Shown here one piece after another: positions 24,336 through 30,616 of a DNA stretch of 44,068 nt. The position numbers were made by a program, and so were the translations under genes. The stretch's first letter is position 1. Each line of letters opens with the position of its first letter. The notes under the pieces were generated by a model. It saw only the letters and a program-made list of their open reading frames with translations, made no database searches and was not told the origin of the DNA. The stretch is taken from contig NZ_LZLQ01000137.1 of the NCBI RefSeq assembly GCF_001673315.1, positions 1 through 44,068 on the forward strand, read 5' to 3'. Source of the stretch: Mycobacterium asiaticum (GTDB lineage: Bacteria; Actinomycetota; Actinomycetes; Mycobacteriales; Mycobacteriaceae).

Positions 24336-25567
24336 TCGTCGTACTCCCGGCGCGGGGTGCGCGACCGGCTGCGGCGGCCGGGTTCGTCGCGCGGATCGTT
24401 TGCAGGTGCTTGGCCGCGGTAGCGGACCTGCGAGATCGGGTGGTGGCTCGGGGCGCCATTATTAATCCCGCTGGTCCCGTTGGTCCTGTTTGACCCGTTG
24501 GGCGCGGCCCGGCGGCGCCGCGGCTCATACAGCGGCTCGTAGGGCGGCTCGTACGCGTCATAGCGGTCGTAGCTGGGGCGGCGTTCGTGGCGGTTGCGGC
24601 GTTCGCTGCGCTCGGACGGCTCCGGCCGGTCGTAGGTCTCGTACGGATTGAAGCGCCGGCCGCGCGGCTCCGCTCGGTCGTAGGAGCGCTCGTAGGAGGC
24701 GCGGCGGGAGTGTGGCTCGCGGCGCATTTCCCGGGGCGGCGGCGCGCCCAGGTCGGGCTCCTCGGGCGGACGGCGCCGACGCGGGCGCGGCGGCGGGTCG
24801 GCGGGGTCGTAGTCCGCGGACGGTCTGCGGGGGCTGCGACGCGGCCGCTCGCCATCGGATTCGTACGTGTCGTCCAGCGACGGCCTGGCGCGCCGGCTGC
24901 CGTTGCGGGCTGCGCGCTGAGCCGATCGGCCGTCGCTGCGAGCGGTCCGGCTGGTTCGGGCGCTGCGGTTCCTGACGTGTGCCGGTCGCGCGGCAGTTTC
25001 GGCGTTGTCGTCGGAGTCGCCGGTCAGCAGCTCGGTGAATTTGGCGACGATGCCGCTGAACCAGGACGTCTGCGGCTCGTCTTTGGGAGCATCTTCGGAA
25101 CCGGCTTTTGCCGCTCGGCTGGTGCGGGTGGTTGTCGGGGCGTGCTTGCCGAAATACCACCGGATCATTCCGAGCAACAACACGCCACCGGCGGTACCCA
25201 GCATCAGCGGGAAGCGCTCGATCAGCGGATAACCGCAATTGATCAGCAGGTCCTTGAACTTGTCGACCTTGCCGCCATGGAACAGCCAGTACGCGGCGGG
25301 CACGCTGCAGAACAGGATCAGCGGCGGCTGGATCACGGCGGTGAACACCGCGGCCTGCCGCACCGCAAGGACCGCGGCTACGCACCCGGCGATGTAACAC
25401 GCGGCGAAAACGTGGGTCAGTTCCTTCTGGCCGGCGTCGATCGCGTAGCCAACGGCCGTCAATCCGACGGCGATGACTACCGCCGCCCACCACGGCACAC
25501 CTGGGATGTTGGGGACGATCGAGCGGTGACCTGGCTCCACCGCCGCACTCTCCCGCTGCGCTGACAC
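24332..25567 (-). CDS. Membrane protein with long Arg-rich C-terminal tail (Rv1111c-like, DUF6542)
   Basis: 411 residues. The N-terminal 165 residues hold four to five hydrophobic helices ('VPWWAAVVIAVGLTAVGY', 'VFAACYIAGCVAAVLAV', 'VIQPPLILFCSVPAAYWLF', 'RFPLMLGTAGGVLLLGMI'). The remaining about 240 residues are disordered and rich in Arg, Pro, Ser, Tyr and Glu, with recurring RRxRR, YERSYDR and YDRPEPS units. The membrane part matches Mtb Rv1111c; the tail seems longer here. Function is unknown; the very basic tail may bind nucleic acid or acidic lipids. The GTG start has TACGGT ending 6 nt upstream. It is divergent from ychF. Confidence 0.88.
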   Translation of the reverse strand: MSAQRESAAVEPGHRSIVPNIPGVPWWAAVVIAVGLTAVGYAIDAGQKELTHVFAACYIAGCVAAVLAVRQAAVFTAVIQPPLILFCSVPAAYWLFHGGKVDKFKDLLINCGYPLIERFPLMLGTAGGVLLLGMIRWYFGKHAPTTTRTSRAAKAGSEDAPKDEPQTSWFSGIVAKFTELLTGDSDDNAETAARPAHVRNRSARTSRTARSDGRSAQRAARNGSRRARPSLDDTYESDGERPRRSPRRPSADYDPADPPPRPRRRRPPEEPDLGAPPPREMRREPHSRRASYERSYDRAEPRGRRFNPYETYDRPEPSERSERRNRHERRPSYDRYDAYEPPYEPLYEPRRRRAAPNGSNRTNGTSGINNGAPSHHPISQVRYRGQAPANDPRDEPGRRSRSRTPRREYDD

Positions 25568-25573
25568 ACGTTG

Positions 25574-25579
25574 ACCGTA
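25574..25579 (-). promoter_or_regulatory. -10 element (TACGGT) of the Rv1111c-like gene
   Basis: Read on the minus strand, TACGGT ends 6 nt before GTG 25567. Confidence 0.55.
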
Positions 25580-25636
25580 CCGGCAATACGGCGAAAGCCC
25601 CGTATATGGCTGGGACAGTCGCCATCGTGGTGCCCC

Positions 25637-25642
25637 TAGACT
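25637..25642 (+). promoter_or_regulatory. -10 element (TAGACT) of ychF
   Basis: TAGACT ends 9 nt before GTG 25652, predicting a 5' leader of only two or three bases. Confidence 0.5.
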
Positions 25643-25651
25643 TGATTTTCC

Positions 25652-26725
25652 GTGAGCCTAAGCCTGGGAATTGTGGGTCTGCCCAACGTCGGCAAGTCGA
25701 CCCTGTTCAACGCGCTGACGCGGAATAACGTGTTGGCGGCGAACTATCCGTTCGCAACGATCGAGCCGAACGAAGGCGTGGTCTCGTTGCCTGACCCGCG
25801 GCTGGACAAGCTCGCGGAGTTGTTCGGGTCGGCACGCGTGGTGCCGGCGCCGGTGACATTCACCGATATCGCCGGACTGGTCAAGGGGGCGTCTGAGGGG
25901 GCCGGGCTGGGCAACAAGTTCCTCGCCCATATCCGGGAGTGCGATGCCATCTGTCAGGTGGTGCGGGTGTTCGCCGACGACGATGTGACGCACGTCGCCG
26001 GACAGGTCGATCCCAGGTCCGATATCGAGGTCGTAGAGACCGAGCTGATCCTGGCTGACCTGCAGACCCTTGAGCGCGCACTGCCCAGGCTGGAGAAAGA
26101 GGCCCGCACCCACAAGGACCGTAAACCCGTGCACGAGGCGGCCGTGGCAGCGCAGCAGATCCTCGACGGCGGCAAGACGCTGTTTGCCGCGGGCACGGAC
26201 ACGTCTTTGCTGCGTGAGCTGAATCTGCTGACCACCAAACCGTTCCTCTATGTCTTCAACGCCGACGAGTCGGTGCTGACCGACCCCGCCCGGGTTGCCG
26301 AACTGCGCGAACTCGTCGCGCCCGCCGACGCGGTATTCCTCGATGCGGCAATCGAATCCGAGCTCGTCGAACTCGATGACGAGTCGGCCGCGGAGCTGTT
26401 GGAGTCGATCGGGCAGACCGAACGCGGCCTGGATGCATTGGCACGCGCCGGTTTTCACACCCTCAAGTTGCAGACATACCTGACCGCGGGGCCCAAAGAA
26501 GCCCGCGCGTGGGTCATTCATCAGGGTGACACCGCGCCTAAAGCGGCCGGGGTGATCCACACCGATTTCGAGAAGGGCTTCATCAAAGCCGAAATCGTGT
26601 CCTACGACGACTTGATCACCGCCGGGTCGATGGCGGCGGCCAAGGCGGCCGGCAAGGTGCGGATTGAGGGCAAGGATTACGTGATGGCCGACGGCGACGT
26701 GGTGGAGTTCCGGTTCAACGTCTAG
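25652..26725 (+). CDS. ychF: Redox-regulated ATPase YchF (Obg-family)
   Basis: 357 residues. The G domain has the P-loop GLPNVGKS (9-16) and 'DIAGLVKGASEGAGLGNKFL'. The NKxD position reads N203-A-D-E206, which in this family shifts preference from GTP to ATP. A coiled-coil insertion and a C-terminal TGS domain ('LQTYLTAGPKEARAWVI', 'ADGDVVEFRFNV') complete the normal layout. YchF binds ribosomes and acts in stress and translation control. It matches Mtb Rv1112. Its last 33 bp have a degenerate second copy at 27340-27376, beyond the toxin-antitoxin pair. Confidence 0.96.
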   Translation: MSLSLGIVGLPNVGKSTLFNALTRNNVLAANYPFATIEPNEGVVSLPDPRLDKLAELFGSARVVPAPVTFTDIAGLVKGASEGAGLGNKFLAHIRECDAICQVVRVFADDDVTHVAGQVDPRSDIEVVETELILADLQTLERALPRLEKEARTHKDRKPVHEAAVAAQQILDGGKTLFAAGTDTSLLRELNLLTTKPFLYVFNADESVLTDPARVAELRELVAPADAVFLDAAIESELVELDDESAAELLESIGQTERGLDALARAGFHTLKLQTYLTAGPKEARAWVIHQGDTAPKAAGVIHTDFEKGFIKAEIVSYDDLITAGSMAAAKAAGKVRIEGKDYVMADGDVVEFRFNV

Positions 26726-26769
26726 GTGCGGGCTCGGTTCAAGGCTGTAGCCGCATGTCAGCGTCACGC

Positions 26770-26775
26770 TAGAAT
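26770..26775 (+). promoter_or_regulatory. -10 element (TAGAAT) of the toxin-antitoxin operon
   Basis: TAGAAT ends 7 nt before the antitoxin ATG 26783. It overlaps the palindrome AGAATTCT (26771-26778), a possible operator for autorepression. Confidence 0.55.
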
Positions 26776-26782
26776 TCTGTAC

Positions 26783-27067
26783 ATGACAACATTGCCGCTT
26801 GCCGAGGTCCGGGCGAACTTGTCACGACTCGTTGATGAGGCAGTGCGAACACATCAACGTATCGAGGTGACTCGACAGGGTCGTCGTGCCGCAGTGATCA
26901 TGAGTGCCGACGACTACGACTCGATCATGGAGACGCTCGATATTTTGAGCGACTCAGAACTTATGAAGGAGCTTCGGCAAGGGCAGCAAGACGTCGCGCG
27001 AGGGAACTTCCACACTGCCGATGACGTGGCGAAGGAGATGCGAGCCAACGGGCGACTGCCTCAGTGA
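26783..27067 (+). CDS. RelB/Phd-type antitoxin
   Basis: 94 residues from ATG 26783 ('MTTLPLAEVRANLSRLVDEA'). The N-terminal Phd/YefM-like DNA-binding fold ('RIEVTRQGRRAAVIMSADDY') and the 'SIMETLDILSDSELMKEL' helix are typical of mycobacterial RelB-family antitoxins such as Rv1247c and Rv2865. The acidic C-terminal part should wrap the toxin. The TGA overlaps the toxin GTG by 4 bp. The promoter is immediately upstream with leaderless spacing. In Mtb this position after ychF holds vapBC32 instead (from memory), so the toxin-antitoxin type has been exchanged. Confidence 0.9.
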   Translation: MTTLPLAEVRANLSRLVDEAVRTHQRIEVTRQGRRAAVIMSADDYDSIMETLDILSDSELMKELRQGQQDVARGNFHTADDVAKEMRANGRLPQ

Positions 27068-27327
27068 CCTATGAAGTGGTCTTGTCTCCGGGGGCGCGTA
27101 GGGCACTGACAGCAGAACTTCCTCAGGCGGTCGCTGCGGCCTGCTTCCAGTTCATCTACGGACCGCTGGCGGAGAATCCCCGCCGTGTCGGCAAGGCACT
27201 CCGCAATGAACTGGCTGGCACCTATTCGGCCAGAAGGGGCGAGTTTCGGGTCATCTACGACATCGATGAGAACCGAATTCGTGTCGAGGTCATCGCAATT
27301 CGTCACCGCAGGGACGTGTACCGCTAG
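27064..27327 (+). CDS. RelE/ParE-superfamily toxin
   Basis: 87 residues from GTG 27064, overlapping the antitoxin stop as GTGA. The fold signature is clear: 'SPGARRALTAELPQAVAAA', 'NPRRVGKALRNELAGTYSARRGEFRVIYDIDENRIRVEVIAIRHRRDVYR'. It has the Arg-rich middle strand and the terminal 'RHRRDVYR' found in mycobacterial RelE/RelG toxins (Rv1246c, Rv2866), which cleave mRNA on the ribosome. Length is normal and no key residue is obviously lost, so the toxin is probably active. Confidence 0.92.
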   Translation: MTYEVVLSPGARRALTAELPQAVAAACFQFIYGPLAENPRRVGKALRNELAGTYSARRGEFRVIYDIDENRIRVEVIAIRHRRDVYR

Positions 27328-27339
27328 GAGATGATGGTC

Positions 27340-27376
27340 GGCGACGTGATGCGGTGGAGTTCCGGTTGATCGTCTA
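27340..27376 (+). repeat. Degenerate copy of the ychF 3' end after the toxin gene
   Basis: This segment repeats the last 33 bp of ychF (26693-26725), including the stop codon. It differs by a 5-bp insertion (ATGCG) and two substitutions near the end (TTGATCG against TTCAACG). The two copies flank the relBE pair in direct orientation. Such a duplicated gene end is typical of insertion into, or recombination at, the 3' end of a conserved gene. Confidence 0.85.
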
Positions 27377-27400
27377 GTCAGCCGAGGAGAGTGTGCTGTC

Positions 27401-27796
27401 TTAACTGGACGCCGGCTGAACTGACGGCGTGGACGGAGACGAGGGTGTCGTACTGGGCGCGGTGGGTACTTTGCTCGGAACGCTTGGGGGAGTGAGGGAG
27501 CCATACTGCGGGCAGTAGGCCTGGATGGCGGCGCCGGTGAAGTAGGCGGCGTTGAGTGCCGGCCAGTTCGTGGCGTTGGTGACCTTGGCGATCAGGTCCG
27601 CATTGCTGGCGTTGGGATTCTCCTTCAGCGAACCGCAAACCACAGTCTTGGCCACTTGAATGGCCTTGTCCGGTGCGCCGAAGTTCATGCCGGAGGTGCT
27701 GAGGTTGGCGATGAACGCGTCGTCGGAAGCGTCCGCGTGGGCGGGTGCGGCGAGTACGACGGTAAGGGCCAACGCCGCGATAGCTCTGCCGATCAT
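27401..27796 (-). CDS. Secreted DUF732 protein
   Basis: 131 residues from ATG 27796, with AGAGGGGGA just upstream. A clear signal peptide 'MIGRAIAALALTVVLAAPAHA' precedes the mature chain. The DUF732 domain ('DDAFIANLSTSGMNF', 'AIQVAKTVVCGSLKEN', 'ALNAAYFTGAAIQAYCPQY') has the two conserved cysteines. The last 30 residues are a Pro/Ser/Thr tail. DUF732 proteins are abundant secreted proteins of unknown function in mycobacteria. The longer frame upstream is not supported by any ribosome binding site. Confidence 0.88.
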   Translation of the reverse strand: MIGRAIAALALTVVLAAPAHADASDDAFIANLSTSGMNFGAPDKAIQVAKTVVCGSLKENPNASNADLIAKVTNATNWPALNAAYFTGAAIQAYCPQYGSLTPPSVPSKVPTAPSTTPSSPSTPSVQPASS

Positions 27797-27900
27797 GGGT
27801 CCCCCTCTGGTGCAAGCCGCGCTGTGCCCGGTAGCTGGAATTTTAGCCGCAGACCGGAATAGGCCTTGCTTGGCTTTCGGTTGAGGGAAATTCTTGGTAG

Positions 27901-28290
27901 ATGACCAAGCTGGAGACGACCAAAGAGCGGACAAGACGGTGGCTCGTGCTGGTGACTGGTGGGTTGGCGCTGTCGGCTTTCGGCATAGCAGGCAGCCCTT
28001 GGGCGCAAGCCGCCCCGGCACCGCAACCGCCCAGCAGTCACTGGTGCCCGGGTGATTTCTGGGATCCAGGTTGGGACGACATCTACAACTGGGACTGGAA
28101 TCAATGCCACGACTGGCAAGGCCCGGCCGGTCAAGGTGCGATGGCCGGGTGGGGACCGTGGGGTCCCCCGCCTGGCTGGGCACCGCCGAAGCCGCCGCCA
28201 CCGTCGTGGGCGCCGGGGGCGAAGCTGATGTACAACCCGACGGTGAATAGCTGGGGCTTCTGGAACAACGGGATATGGACGCCGGTCTGA
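27901..28290 (+). CDS. Small secreted Trp/Pro-rich protein
   Basis: 129 residues. A basic N-terminus and hydrophobic stretch (about 14-38, ending 'SPWAQAAPA') form a signal peptide. The mature part has 'HWCPGDFWDPGWDDIYNWDW' and 'NQCHDW', in which two cysteines probably pair. A Pro/Trp/Gly linker ('GPWGPPPGWAPPKPPPPSW') and a C-terminal 'YNPTVNSWGFWNNGIWTPV' follow. W-C-P-G-x-x-W / W-D-x-x-x-C-H secreted proteins recur in mycobacteria, but I know of no function. Fourteen or more Trp in a mature chain of about 90 residues is striking. No good ribosome binding site or -10 is seen for this start. Confidence 0.75.
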   Translation: MTKLETTKERTRRWLVLVTGGLALSAFGIAGSPWAQAAPAPQPPSSHWCPGDFWDPGWDDIYNWDWNQCHDWQGPAGQGAMAGWGPWGPPPGWAPPKPPPPSWAPGAKLMYNPTVNSWGFWNNGIWTPV

Positions 28291-28328
28291 CTCTCGGTTT
28301 GCGCCGACGAACATTGTTCCCATCCATG

Positions 28329-28345
28329 TACTACGCTGTGTAGTA
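28329..28345. promoter_or_regulatory. Palindromic operator-like site upstream of the VOC gene
   Basis: TACTAC (28329-28334) and GTAGTA (28340-28345) form a perfect 6-bp inverted repeat with a 5-nt spacer. The site contains or touches the -10 candidates TACGCT (28332-28337) and TAGTAT (28341-28346). The ribosome binding site GGGGAGG (28352-28358) is just downstream. A repressor of the TetR or GntR type would block this promoter. Confidence 0.55.
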
Positions 28346-28363
28346 TTCGCTGGGGAGGTTCCC

Positions 28364-28915
28364 ATGAGGTGGCGGGGTGTCAGCCACGTCGAGTTCGCGG
28401 TGCTGGACTACGACGGATCGCTTGAGTTCTACGATGCGCTGTTCGGTTGGCTCGGCTACGACAGCTTCTCGTCCCTGAACATGGAGTACCAGTCCGTTTA
28501 CTACATGACGCGATATCTCAACCCGCACAGCTACATCGGCATCCAACCGGCCCGTACCGGCGAGAAGTTGGCGCACAGCGACCAGGCGGTCGGCGTCAAC
28601 CACATCGCGTTGTGGGCTCGCGGGCGGAAGGAAGTCGACCGCTTTCACCGCGAATTTCTGCTCGAGCGAGGCATTCTCGTCACCGACGAACCCAAGGAGT
28701 ACCCGCAGTACTGGCCCGGCTATTACGCGGTGTTCTTCGATGACCCGATCAATGGAATCCACTGGGAACTGGCTTGGGTACCGAAAGTCCCTAGCCCACG
28801 CCAACTTTGGTCCTTCTACCGGACGATCAAGGCTTTCGCCAAGAGTCGGGCGGACTTGGCGAACACGGTGCCCGGAGTTACCTGGCAGGCCAGGCGGAGC
28901 CTGCCGCGCCGGTAA
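28364..28915 (+). CDS. VOC (glyoxalase/dioxygenase fold) protein
   Basis: 183 residues with a strong ribosome binding site. Vicinal oxygen chelate features are visible: 'SHVEFAVLDYDGSLEFYDALFGWLGY' at the N-terminus with His8 as a likely metal ligand, 'GVNHIALWARGRKEVDRFHREF' in the second module, and 'YYAVFFDDPINGIHWELAWVP' with a Glu ligand. The C-terminal 40 residues ('WSFYRTIKAFAKSRAD') are an extra helical, basic extension. Family members include glyoxalases, fosfomycin-resistance proteins and ring-cleaving dioxygenases; the substrate cannot be assigned. A palindrome over the promoter suggests ligand-responsive control. Confidence 0.85.
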   Translation: MRWRGVSHVEFAVLDYDGSLEFYDALFGWLGYDSFSSLNMEYQSVYYMTRYLNPHSYIGIQPARTGEKLAHSDQAVGVNHIALWARGRKEVDRFHREFLLERGILVTDEPKEYPQYWPGYYAVFFDDPINGIHWELAWVPKVPSPRQLWSFYRTIKAFAKSRADLANTVPGVTWQARRSLPRR

Positions 28916-29025
28916 GCGTTGCCGGGAAAACCAACAACGGTCTTGCCCAGGTCAGCCCGGGCCGGGCCGCAGGGATGGGTATCGGCGGTCGGGCAAAGCA
29001 CGCGTGGTCCACTGGCCGGCGTCGA

Positions 29026-29049
29026 CCGGCGCCCGAAAGGGCGCGCCGG
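29026..29049. terminator. GC-rich hairpin with GAAA loop after the VOC gene
   Basis: CCGGCGCCC (29026-29034), loop GAAA, then GGGCGCGCCGG (29039-29049) pair over 9 bp with a 2-nt bulge. It lies 110 bp past the VOC stop and has no T-run. Confidence 0.4.
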
Positions 29050-29133
29050 CAAGCGCTGTGCCGCAATCAACACAATTGCTGTGCCATTCGTCCAAGTTGC
29101 AACAAAGCACATCAGTAGGTATGCCCCACATGT

Positions 29134-29158
29134 AAGCTAATTTGCTACGCATTAGCTT
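29134..29158. repeat. Perfect 8-bp inverted repeat
   Basis: AAGCTAAT (29134-29141) and ATTAGCTT (29151-29158) with a 9-nt spacer, in AT-rich DNA upstream of the NlpC/P60-like gene. Confidence 0.6.
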
Positions 29159-29164
29159 GTGTCA

Positions 29165-29210
29165 CAAAGATCACTTTTGTGCCCGCTTATTGATTTAAGT
29201 GTGATCTTTG
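29165..29210. repeat. Perfect 10-bp inverted repeat
   Basis: CAAAGATCAC (29165-29174) and GTGATCTTTG (29201-29210) with a 26-nt spacer. The left arm abuts TTGTG-T-CACAA (29157-29167), so the repeats are nested in about 75 bp. They could be binding sites for one dimeric regulator. Confidence 0.65.
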
Positions 29211-29292
29211 AGATGTATATGCAGGTCAACGCCACATTTATCGTAATCCGTGATTAGCGCCACAAATTTTGATTTCCTATTCATAATTTCGG

Positions 29293-29298
29293 TAGCGT
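29293..29298 (+). promoter_or_regulatory. -10 element (TAGCGT) of the NlpC/P60-like gene
   Basis: TAGCGT ends 7 nt before ATG 29306, consistent with a leaderless message. Confidence 0.5.
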
Positions 29299-29305
29299 CC
29301 GCCGC

Positions 29306-29881
29306 ATGATTGCTCTAGCAACGCTATTGGCGCTCGTTAATCAGGTATCCGGGACACCGTATATCCCGGGTGGCGATTCTCCCGCCGGAACCGACTGTTC
29401 AGGGTTGGCTTCGTGGGTAGCAAATGCTGCAGTCGAGCGGCCCGTGTTCGGCAGCCGGTTCAATACCGGGAACGAAGAGGCTGCATTGGCGGCTCGCGGC
29501 TTCCAGCACGGAACCGCCCCCAATGCCCTGGTGATCGGTTGGAACGGTGGTCACACGGCGGTCACCCTGCCGGACGGCACCCCCGTGTCCAGCGGTGAGG
29601 GCGGTGGCGTCCGTATCGGCGGCGCGGGCGCCTACCAGTCAGGATTCACTCACCACATGTTCCTACCGATGGATCTCGAGATGCTGGAAGGCGAGCCGCC
29701 CCTGCCAGGCGAACCCGCGGGGCCTGTCGAACTCGTCGACGCCGTCGCGCCTGAGCCGGTGCCACCGGCCCCCGAATTCGCCCCGCCGGCACCGGAACCG
29801 GCCCCCGAACTCGCCCCGCCGGCGCCGGAACCGGCACCCGAACCAGGTCCGGTCGGCGAACCTGAGTTGGCGGAATCATAA
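29306..29881 (+). CDS. NlpC/P60-like cysteine peptidase with Pro/Glu/Ala tail
   Basis: 191 residues. The first 120 residues look like a papain-fold peptidoglycan hydrolase: 'TPYIPGGDSPAGTDCSGLASWVANA' has the D-C-S-G nucleophile motif (Cys31), and 'WNGGHTAVTLPDGTPVSSGEGG' supplies His83. The first segment is only weakly hydrophobic, so I see no convincing signal peptide. The C-terminal 60 residues are repeats of PAPEPAPE type, as in cell-wall-spanning or surface proteins. Similar modules occur in phage lysins and tape-measure proteins as well as mycobacterial exported proteins, so a phage origin is possible. The gene sits alone between two regions of inverted repeats and lower GC. Confidence 0.75.
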   Translation: MIALATLLALVNQVSGTPYIPGGDSPAGTDCSGLASWVANAAVERPVFGSRFNTGNEEAALAARGFQHGTAPNALVIGWNGGHTAVTLPDGTPVSSGEGGGVRIGGAGAYQSGFTHHMFLPMDLEMLEGEPPLPGEPAGPVELVDAVAPEPVPPAPEFAPPAPEPAPELAPPAPEPAPEPGPVGEPELAES

Positions 29882-29906
29882 CCGCGAATCCATACGTCAG
29901 CTAACT

Positions 29907-29977
29907 ATTTGATTACGCCCGTCGGCGCTATTGTGGGCTGCCTCACAAAGCGCCGCCGGGCGTGATTCATATCAAAT
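29907..29977. repeat. Long imperfect hairpin downstream of the NlpC/P60-like gene
   Basis: The left arm 29907-29929 (ATTTGAT...GGCGCT) pairs with the right arm 29949-29977 over about 21 bp, with two mismatches and a bulge of six bases near the base. The loop itself contains TTGTG...CACAA. The structure begins 26 bp after the stop codon and could end transcription, but it has no T-run. Confidence 0.7.
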
Positions 29978-29981
29978 CCGC

Positions 29982-29993
29982 ATTTGATTACGC
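29982..29993. repeat. Direct repeat of the hairpin left arm (ATTTGATTACGC)
   Basis: These 12 bp are identical to 29907-29918. With the hairpin between them the two copies look like the ends of a small mobile or recombined segment, or two sites for one DNA-binding protein. Confidence 0.6.
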
Positions 29994-30066
29994 ACCAATA
30001 GGGCTTATCGTGGCGCAGTTCAATTCACGCTGAGCCGTAGGCTCGATTCGGCCGGTCCGAAGCCAT

Positions 30067-30072
30067 TAGGAT
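30067..30072 (+). promoter_or_regulatory. -10 element (TAGGAT) of the OsmC gene
   Basis: TAGGAT lies 27 nt before the OsmC start codon, leaving room for a short leader with GGAAGGAG at 30088-30095. Confidence 0.45.
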
Positions 30073-30099
30073 GACCGAGACCCTGCCGGAAGGAGCCAT

Positions 30100-30612
30100 A
30101 TGACCGCCTCGACGACCCACCTAGGGGGCGTGATCGCCGCTACCCAGGATGCGGTAGCCGCGGACAAGGCCAATGCGCAGGTCGTCTTCCGGGCCTCGGC
30201 CGGCGCCCACGATGCGGTCGCCAGCACGGTCAGTCTCGGGCAATACCGAGTCGAGGTCGACGAGCCGCCTCAGTTGGGTGGCGAAGGCAAGGCTCCCAAT
30301 CCGGTGGAGTACTACCTGGCCTCGCTACTGTCCTGCCAGATCGTGACTTGGCGCTTCTATGCCGAAAAGCTGGGCGTCGCGGTCGACGAGATCACCGCGC
30401 ATGCTGAAGGTGACCTCGATGTTCGCGGCTTCTTCGGCTTGGACGACGGCGTGCGCGCCGGGTTCGGTGAAGTCCGCGTGGTGGTCAACGTCAAAGGGCC
30501 AGAACCGCTCGAGCGTTACCGCGAACTGCAGGAAGCCGTCGACGCGCACTGCCCGGTACTGGACCTGACCCGAAACCCCACGCCGGTGATCACCCGCGTG
30601 GAAATCGGCTGA
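30100..30612 (+). CDS. OsmC/Ohr family protein
   Basis: 170 residues with a strong ribosome binding site. OsmC-fold proteins reduce organic hydroperoxides using two cysteines. Here they are Cys79 in 'YYLASLLSCQIVTW' and Cys151 in 'DAHCPVLDLT', both in the normal sequence context, with Glu70 in 'PNPVEYY'. 'GEGKAPNPVEYYLASLLSC' is the family signature. It probably protects against organic peroxides, though some OsmC proteins have other roles. The upstream region carries its own promoter. It is convergent with the YiiX-like peptidase, 4 bp apart. Confidence 0.9.
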   Translation: MTASTTHLGGVIAATQDAVAADKANAQVVFRASAGAHDAVASTVSLGQYRVEVDEPPQLGGEGKAPNPVEYYLASLLSCQIVTWRFYAEKLGVAVDEITAHAEGDLDVRGFFGLDDGVRAGFGEVRVVVNVKGPEPLERYRELQEAVDAHCPVLDLTRNPTPVITRVEIG

Positions 30613-30616
30613 CCGA

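Larger units (their letters stand above)
28916..29305. other. Non-coding region, GC-rich first half, AT-rich second half with inverted repeats
   Basis: No convincing gene is seen in these 390 bp. The first part is GC-rich and contains a GAAA-loop hairpin (29026-29049). From about 29100 the base composition falls sharply for this genome, and three inverted repeats follow closely (29134-29158, 29157-29167, 29165-29210). The end carries the -10 of the next gene. The composition break suggests a promoter/operator region or a foreign segment. Confidence 0.6.

Noticed and set aside
24587..25564. Plus-strand 325-codon frame opposite the Rv1111c-like gene
   Set aside because: It is an Arg/Ala-rich shadow caused by high GC at third positions; no start signal or homology.
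26726..26782. Upstream start for the antitoxin
   Set aside because: The extra 19 codons include the promoter -10; ATG 26783 fits the leaderless spacing and the family N-terminus.
29157..29210. CRP-type binding site (TGTGA-N6-TCACA)
   Set aside because: TGTGA and TCAC half-sites are present but not with the right spacing or symmetry.
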